Origin: Kaustia mangrovi | GTDB lineage: Bacteria > Pseudomonadota > Alphaproteobacteria > Rhizobiales > Im1 | NCBI RefSeq assembly: GCF_015482775.1 | Contig: NZ_CP058214.1 | Span: 2,904,501-2,968,500 of the forward strand | Reading direction: 5' to 3' | Length of the DNA stretch: 64,000 nucleotides | Shown here: positions 60,027 to 64,000 of the stretch, piece after piece | How the letters are laid out: every line of letters begins with the position of its first letter | Numbering within the stretch: the stretch's first letter is position 1 | Made by a program: the position numbers and the translations under genes | Notes under the pieces: generated by a model | Databases searched by the model: none | The model's input: the letters and a program-made list of their open reading frames with translations, nothing else | What the model was told of the DNA's origin: nothing

Positions 60027-60054
60027 ACTATACGCGGAACGCTCCGCCTGTCAA
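60027..60054 (-). promoter_or_regulatory. Promoter of rplU
   Basis: On the minus strand, TTGACA (60054-60049) and TATAGT (60032-60027) are separated by 16 bases. This is the best sigma-70 match in the window. Transcription would start near 60020, giving a leader of about 65 bases before rplU. This is probably the main promoter of the housekeeping series running down to rppH, apart from internal starts. Confidence 0.75.
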
Positions 60055-60153
60055 GGAAACGCCGCGCCGTCCGGACCACTTTGATTCGACGCCCGTTCCG
60101 CCCCCAAGGCCGGCCCCGGGACGGGCTTTGCGCAGGAAGGTCGTTTCCGGGGG

Positions 60154-60182
60154 TTGGCAGACGCCGCGATCGGCGCTATGTG
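60154..60182 (+). promoter_or_regulatory. Probable promoter of tRNA-Ser
   Basis: TTGGCA (60154-60159) and TATGTG (60177-60182) are exactly 17 bases apart. The predicted start near 60189 leaves a 5' leader of about 40 bases before the tRNA. The promoter is divergent from that of rplU and about 100 bases from it. Confidence 0.5.
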
Positions 60183-60227
60183 ATCGGCCGCGAGACCCGT
60201 TCGCGAACGGATGACCTCGATCTGAGC

Positions 60228-60317
60228 GGAGGGGTGCCGGAGTGGTCGAACGGGGCGGTCTCGAAAACCGTTGTGCGCGCGAGCGTACCGTGGGTTCGAA
60301 TCCCACCCCCTCCGCCA
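60228..60317 (+). tRNA. tRNA-Ser(CGA)
   Basis: The acceptor stem GGAGGGG (60228-60234) pairs with CCCCTCC (60307-60313), followed by G and an encoded CCA. The anticodon arm GCGGT-CTCGAAA-ACCGT places the anticodon CGA at 60262-60264, which reads UCG. A long variable arm of class II type follows, and the T arm is GTGGG-TTCGAAT-CCCAC. All stems are intact. The 90-base length including CCA fits serine tRNA. Confidence 0.95.
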
Positions 60318-60426
60318 TTCCCGACACACTGACCTCATTATGGGATACCGGCCGCGGCGCCTCCAGGCGTTCATGTGGGGTTCAGCGGGCGGCCTCCACG
60401 GTGCGTGCAGCGACAAGGAGAGACCC

Positions 60427-60819
60427 ATGCGTTTGCTGCCGATTGTTCTTGCCCTGATCGTTTCGGGCGCGGTTGTGGCTCAGGCCGCCGAGCCGGAGGG
60501 GACGTGGATCGTCGAGGATATCCGGGGCGGCGGGGTGATCGACAGCCTCCGGACCACCCTGGAGATCGCGCCGGACGGCAAGGTGTCGGGCCATGGCGGG
60601 TGCAACGGTTTTGGCGGCAGCGCCGAGATCGATGGCAACGCCATCCGGTTCGGCCCGATGTTCTCCACGAAGATGGCCTGTGCGCCCGCGATCATGGACC
60701 AGGAGCAGACGTTCCACGACGCGCTGGCGGATGTGACGGCATGGCAGATCGAGGAGACCGGCCATCTCGTCCTGCTCGACGGGAACGGCGAGACGCTGAT
60801 CAGGCTGATCGGCGAATAG
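60427..60819 (+). CDS. META-domain protein (HslJ-like), secreted
   Basis: This 130-residue protein has a signal peptide (MRLLPIVLALIVSGAVVAQAA) followed by a META domain. EGTWIVEDIRGGGVI, GKVSGHGGCNGFGGSAEIDG and GPMFSTKMACAPAIMDQEQTFHDAL give the G-x-x-CN-x-F/Y and T-x-MAC signatures; the two cysteines may form a disulphide in the periplasm. META/HslJ proteins are linked to motility and stress, but their molecular role is unknown. AAGGAGAG six bases before the Met at 60427 decides the start. It stands alone after the tRNA gene. Confidence 0.88.
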   Translation: MRLLPIVLALIVSGAVVAQAAEPEGTWIVEDIRGGGVIDSLRTTLEIAPDGKVSGHGGCNGFGGSAEIDGNAIRFGPMFSTKMACAPAIMDQEQTFHDALADVTAWQIEETGHLVLLDGNGETLIRLIGE

Positions 60820-61333
60820 GCCCGGCGGTCCGGCACCTCCCTCCACCTGCTTCTCCCGATCACAGACTTTCATGCTTCGCCTTGCGCGGTCCTTTCCCGC
60901 GGCGGTGAGCTCGCATTCGAAGTGCCCAAGCGGGGTTTCGGGCCGCCTTCCCGGGAATGATGGGCATGGACGGCGCTTCCGTCGGTGGTGACGGAGCTTG
61001 CGAGTACGAAAGCCGGAATCGATAGTCGTTTGGCGCTTGCTCACCTCGCGCGGTCTCGGCGCTCGCTCACCAGAACCCGTTGCTTGCGCCTGTCATAGCC
61101 CCGGCGCGTGACAGAGCGTCTTTCTGACCGGCTGTCCGAGAGAACAGGGGTCCGGGCGTTTATGGCCTGTTTCTTGGAATATACTAAAATTTGCGATTAG
61201 TATTTTTGATAAATTTCTTCAAAATTACCTAGTATTGCGCATATATTGCAAGTTTAAAATCACCATAACATGTTTTATTTGTGGTATTTGTGGAAAATAT
61301 ACATGGGGGTGGGGGAAATGGAAGGCTCTGGAC
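60820..61333. other. 514-base gap: GC-rich remnant then AT-rich upstream region
   Basis: The first ~340 bases are GC-rich with no supported gene. One short hairpin (60975-60997, TTCCGTC with GACGGA) is visible. From about 61175 composition changes sharply to AT-rich, unlike anything else in the window, and continues to the ketosynthase gene. That part holds a TTGC-N9-GCAA dyad (61235-61251) and several -10-like TATAAT variants, but I cannot assign a single promoter. GGAAGG (61320-61325) is the ribosome-binding site of the next gene. The AT-rich part probably contains regulatory DNA or marks the edge of transferred sequence. Confidence 0.5.
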
Positions 61334-62455
61334 ATGATTGTTACAGCTTCTGCGACCGCTTTTCCCGGAGAACCCGTCACAACGGAGGAGTTGCTGTCGG
61401 CAACAGGTCATCGCTTGACCGACTCCTTTCGGAAATCCGTTGCGCATATGGGCGTCGGGAGACGCTTTGTCTCGGTTCGCCGATACCGGGACTATCTCCG
61501 GAACGCCGTGCCGCGGGACCTGACGCATACCACCACCGATCTGGGGCGCGAGGCAGCGCTCTCGCTGCTTGAGACCACCGGAACGGCCGAAAATGTGGAC
61601 GCTGTCATTGCGGTGACCAACACGCCGGCGCGGCCGATGCCGGGATTGGCCTTCGATCTCATGGCGGATCTCCACGGCCTGGTGCGCCGCGACGCGCACG
61701 TGTTCAACATCACCTATTCCGGCTGCAGCGGCTTTATGAAGTCGATGGAGCTGGCTACATCGCTCATCGAATCCGGGCGCTGCCGGACCGTGCTTCTGGT
61801 GGTGTCGGAGGTCCATACCGCGTATTGGCCACCCATCACACAGCAGGTGGACTCCTATCGGAATGTCCATCGATCCGGCTCCGCAGACGATCTGGCGCGA
61901 ACGCACCAGGCGACCGCGGCGTTGCTGTTCGGCGACGGCGCGGTGGCCTTCCTCGTCTCCGCGGATGGGGCTGGCCTCGAGTTCGGCAACTTCGTGCATC
62001 TGACGAATGACAGGAAGAACGATGCCGAGCTCCTGCGCATGAACGAGGGCGGGTCGGCGTCGCCGGCCACGTTCGCCATGCCGCTCTACGAGATGGACAA
62101 GAAGGTGGCGGTCCGCGGCCTGGACTATGTCAGGCGATCGATCGCGGCGCTGCCGGACGCAATGGCCGACCGGGGGCAATCGGATACCGGCGCGGGGGAG
62201 ATTCTGATCCATACCGGTAGCTGGAAGATCGTTTCCAGAATATGCCGGGATCTCGAGATCGACGAGGCGGACGAACGCGTGGTCCGTTCGTTCGAGGTGC
62301 TGCGCGATTATGGCAATCTGTCCTCTGTCGCGATTGCCGTGCTTGTCCACGATCTGCTGCAGCTTGAGCGGGTGAAGGCGGGCCTGGTGGTCTCGTTCGG
62401 CGTCGGGTTCTCATCCACCTCCGGCGCATTCACGCGCCGGTCGTCAACGCACTGA
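61334..62455 (+). CDS. Ketoacyl synthase III (FabH-like) protein
   Basis: This is a thiolase-fold condensing enzyme of 373 residues. The active-site triad of the KAS III group is present: Cys131 in NITYSGCSGFMKS, His293 in EILIHTGSWKI and Asn328 in DYGNLSSVAI. The context SGCSG and IHTG differs from housekeeping FabH, whose motifs are near ACAGF and HQAN. It therefore belongs to a divergent branch used for specialised products (PqsD-, DarB- or type III PKS-like roles are analogies only). The Met at 61334 has GGAAGG eight bases upstream; earlier in-frame codons fall in AT-rich leader. A methyltransferase gene follows 15 bases later. Confidence 0.85.
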   Translation: MIVTASATAFPGEPVTTEELLSATGHRLTDSFRKSVAHMGVGRRFVSVRRYRDYLRNAVPRDLTHTTTDLGREAALSLLETTGTAENVDAVIAVTNTPARPMPGLAFDLMADLHGLVRRDAHVFNITYSGCSGFMKSMELATSLIESGRCRTVLLVVSEVHTAYWPPITQQVDSYRNVHRSGSADDLARTHQATAALLFGDGAVAFLVSADGAGLEFGNFVHLTNDRKNDAELLRMNEGGSASPATFAMPLYEMDKKVAVRGLDYVRRSIAALPDAMADRGQSDTGAGEILIHTGSWKIVSRICRDLEIDEADERVVRSFEVLRDYGNLSSVAIAVLVHDLLQLERVKAGLVVSFGVGFSSTSGAFTRRSSTH

Positions 62456-62470
62456 AGCTCGGGAGGACAC

Positions 62471-63193
62471 ATGCGCGACGGGCAGAATGCCGTGAGCGAT
62501 CGATCCGGGAAGGACGCCGTTTCCGCGGCGTCGAAGCCGGGGGGGGATGCGCGCGATGCCGGTCAGGCGATCTACAGCCCGCTTGTGCTGAGGCTCTACG
62601 ATATCTGGGTGCTCGGCATCTCGAACCGGTTCGTCTGGAGATGTCCCAGTTCAAGGCTGGTTGCGCTCTACAACAGGAATGTCGGCGCCAGGCACCTCGA
62701 TATCGGTGTCGGCAGCGGGTATTTCCTGGACAAGGCGGCCTGGCCGGTCGCATCTCCCGATATCACCCTCGCGGACCTCAACCCGAACAGCCTCGCTGCC
62801 GCCCATGCGCGTATTGCGCGATACGATCCCGGTCTTCAGCGCCACGACGCCTTCGAACGGTTCCCCCGGGCGACCCCCTACGAGTCCATAGGCCTCAACT
62901 ATCTGCTTCATTGCCTGCCCGGCGATATCCGCGCGAAATCCGTCGTGTTCGACAATCTGGACGGCGTCATGCACCGCGACACGAGGGTCTTCGGCGCGAC
63001 GATCGTGCAGGGCGATGCGCCTCGTTCGCTCGCCGCCCGCCGATTGATGGAGGCCTATAACAGGAAGCGCATCTTCTCCAATACACATGATCGCATCCCG
63101 GACCTTGCCGCCGAGCTGGAACGCAGGTTTGTCCATGTGAATGTGGAGCGCGTCGGTTGCGTCGCGCTGTTCGAGGCGTCGGGCCGACGCTGA
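62471..63193 (+). CDS. Class I SAM-dependent methyltransferase
   Basis: This is a 240-residue methyltransferase with a Rossmann core. Motif I is HLDIGVGSGYFLD (75-87), an acidic residue for the SAM ribose is in ITLADLNPNSL, and LNYLLHCLPGD is the post-core strand. The N-terminal segment YSPLVLRLYDIWVLGISNRFVWRCPS is a distinctive helical cap that may bind the acceptor. The gene is 15 bases after the ketosynthase gene, and the ribosome-binding site is within that spacer, so both are surely cotranscribed. It probably methylates the ketosynthase product; the chemistry is unknown. Confidence 0.85.
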   Translation: MRDGQNAVSDRSGKDAVSAASKPGGDARDAGQAIYSPLVLRLYDIWVLGISNRFVWRCPSSRLVALYNRNVGARHLDIGVGSGYFLDKAAWPVASPDITLADLNPNSLAAAHARIARYDPGLQRHDAFERFPRATPYESIGLNYLLHCLPGDIRAKSVVFDNLDGVMHRDTRVFGATIVQGDAPRSLAARRLMEAYNRKRIFSNTHDRIPDLAAELERRFVHVNVERVGCVALFEASGRR

Positions 63194-63215
63194 GGGTGCC
63201 GGGCGGCCGGTCCGG

Positions 63216-63953
63216 TTATGGCGCCCGTGTTGCCCCGTCGTCGTGGCGGAGCGTGTCGAGCAGGTCGGGCGACCAGAAGCCTATGACCGTCTCGATATGG
63301 TCGCGCATGGCTTCGGCCGCCTCGTCCGGGTCGCCGGCGATGAGTGCGTCCAGGAGAGTGCGGTGCTGTTCGGCGCTGGGCGGCAGGCCGATACGGCGGT
63401 CCGGCGTCACGCCCTCCGGCGCGTTGCCGAAGGTGTAGCGGTGAACATGCAGCGCGCAGCGCGTGAGGATGGGCTCGAGCGCAGGCATGCCGGCGATCTT
63501 GAAGATCGTCAGGTGGAACTCGCGGTCGAGTTCGCTCAGCGCATAGCCGTCATGGTCGTCCTCGGCCTGGGCGATGCGCGCGATAAGGGCCTCGAGCGCG
63601 GCGACGTCGCGCTCCGTCAGGGCAAGTGCTGCACGGCGCGCGCTCTCGGTTTCCAGCGCAAGGCGGATGCGCGCCATATGGGCCGCCTCCTCCGCGGTGG
63701 TGGTGGAGACAACCGTGCCGTGATAGCCGCGCCGGGTGACGAGGCCGTCCTGCTGCAGGCGCAGCAGGGCCTCGCGCACCGTGCCCTGGCTGCAGCCCAT
63801 GGCCGCGGCGATCTGCTGCTCGAGGAGCGGCTGGCCGGCGGCAAGGCTCCTGAGCAGGATGGCGCGCTTCACCGCATGATAGACGGCGCTGCCCTTGCTT
63901 TGTCTCAGATAGCGGGAAGCCCCGTCATCCAGGATATCGAACATTTGGGTCAT
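63216..63953 (-). CDS. GntR family regulator, FCD type
   Basis: This is a DNA-binding regulator of 245 residues. The N-terminal winged helix is GQPLLEQQIAAAMGCSQGTVREALLRLQQDGLVTRRGYHGTVVS. The C-terminal FCD domain has the metal or ligand site in SELDREFHLTIF, EQHRTLL and MRDHIE, with the Asp and three His in place. It converges on the ketosynthase/methyltransferase pair with 22 bases between stops, so it need not regulate it. Its target is more likely upstream, beyond the window. On its coding strand GATAAT lies about 35 bases before the start and may be a -10 element. Confidence 0.9.
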   Translation of the reverse strand: MTQMFDILDDGASRYLRQSKGSAVYHAVKRAILLRSLAAGQPLLEQQIAAAMGCSQGTVREALLRLQQDGLVTRRGYHGTVVSTTTAEEAAHMARIRLALETESARRAALALTERDVAALEALIARIAQAEDDHDGYALSELDREFHLTIFKIAGMPALEPILTRCALHVHRYTFGNAPEGVTPDRRIGLPPSAEQHRTLLDALIAGDPDEAAEAMRDHIETVIGFWSPDLLDTLRHDDGATRAP

Positions 63954-64000
63954 GAGTTGACAGGCGTTCGGGGACGTTTCACGATCATTATCGTTATCGA

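Noticed and set aside
60382-61044. A minus-strand frame opposite the META-domain gene and into the following gap
   Set aside because: There is no ribosome-binding site or recognisable domain. The META-domain protein on the other strand has a signal peptide, a good ribosome-binding site and family motifs.

Overview
The window is a strongly GC-rich, densely packed chromosomal segment. Gene content and order point to an alphaproteobacterium, most likely Hyphomicrobiales (Rhizobiales). The main evidence is the conserved block rplU-rpmA-GNAT-obgE-proB-proA-nadD-rsfS-rlmH-envC-ctpA-rppH, which lies next to an F1-only atpHAGDC operon and priA. The species cannot be named from sequence alone. Two genes (a glycosyltransferase and priA) carry single-base frameshifts in homopolymer runs, so some caution about base accuracy is warranted.

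Layout. 1-2.1 kb: the 3' part of an acetoacetyl-CoA synthetase converging on a DMT transporter. 2.2-14.7 kb, minus strand: a nearly gapless series starting at 14.7 kb with four glycosyltransferases and a polysaccharide-deacetylase-like protein, followed by a membrane PH-like protein and a complete oligopeptide-type ABC importer. 15.0-21.0 kb, plus strand: a divergent set of a radical SAM protein, an ABC exporter with a degenerate ATPase domain, a cyclic-nucleotide-binding protein and a membrane cyclase with a 2Fe-2S domain. I regard this set as the best candidate for an undescribed system. 21.2-23.5 kb: an amino-acid ABC importer without its ATPase.

23.5-36.9 kb is a catabolic island built from two back-to-back transcription units. 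The minus-strand unit holds a serine/alanine-glyoxylate aminotransferase, a TRAP transporter and an enoyl-CoA hydratase-like protein. The plus-strand unit holds an FAD/Fe-S 2-hydroxyacid dehydrogenase, a GntR regulator, a second TRAP transporter and a non-pyrrolysine MttB-family methyltransferase. 37-42 kb: a small secreted protein, xerC, a transaldolase-like aldolase, frameshifted priA and a lower-GC acetyltransferase.

42.4-60.0 kb is housekeeping: F1 ATPase subunits, a ferritin-like diiron protein, an alpha/beta hydrolase, and the rppH-to-rplU block, read toward lower coordinates from a clear promoter in front of rplU. It is followed by tRNA-Ser(CGA) and a META-domain protein. 61.2-63.2 kb: an AT-rich upstream region leads a two-gene ketosynthase III / methyltransferase cassette that looks like a small specialised-metabolite or signal pathway. 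The window closes with a GntR/FCD regulator.

At least five intergenic copies of one GC-rich palindromic repeat family are scattered through the window. One perfect 29-bp inverted repeat of a different family lies between xerC and the aldolase gene.
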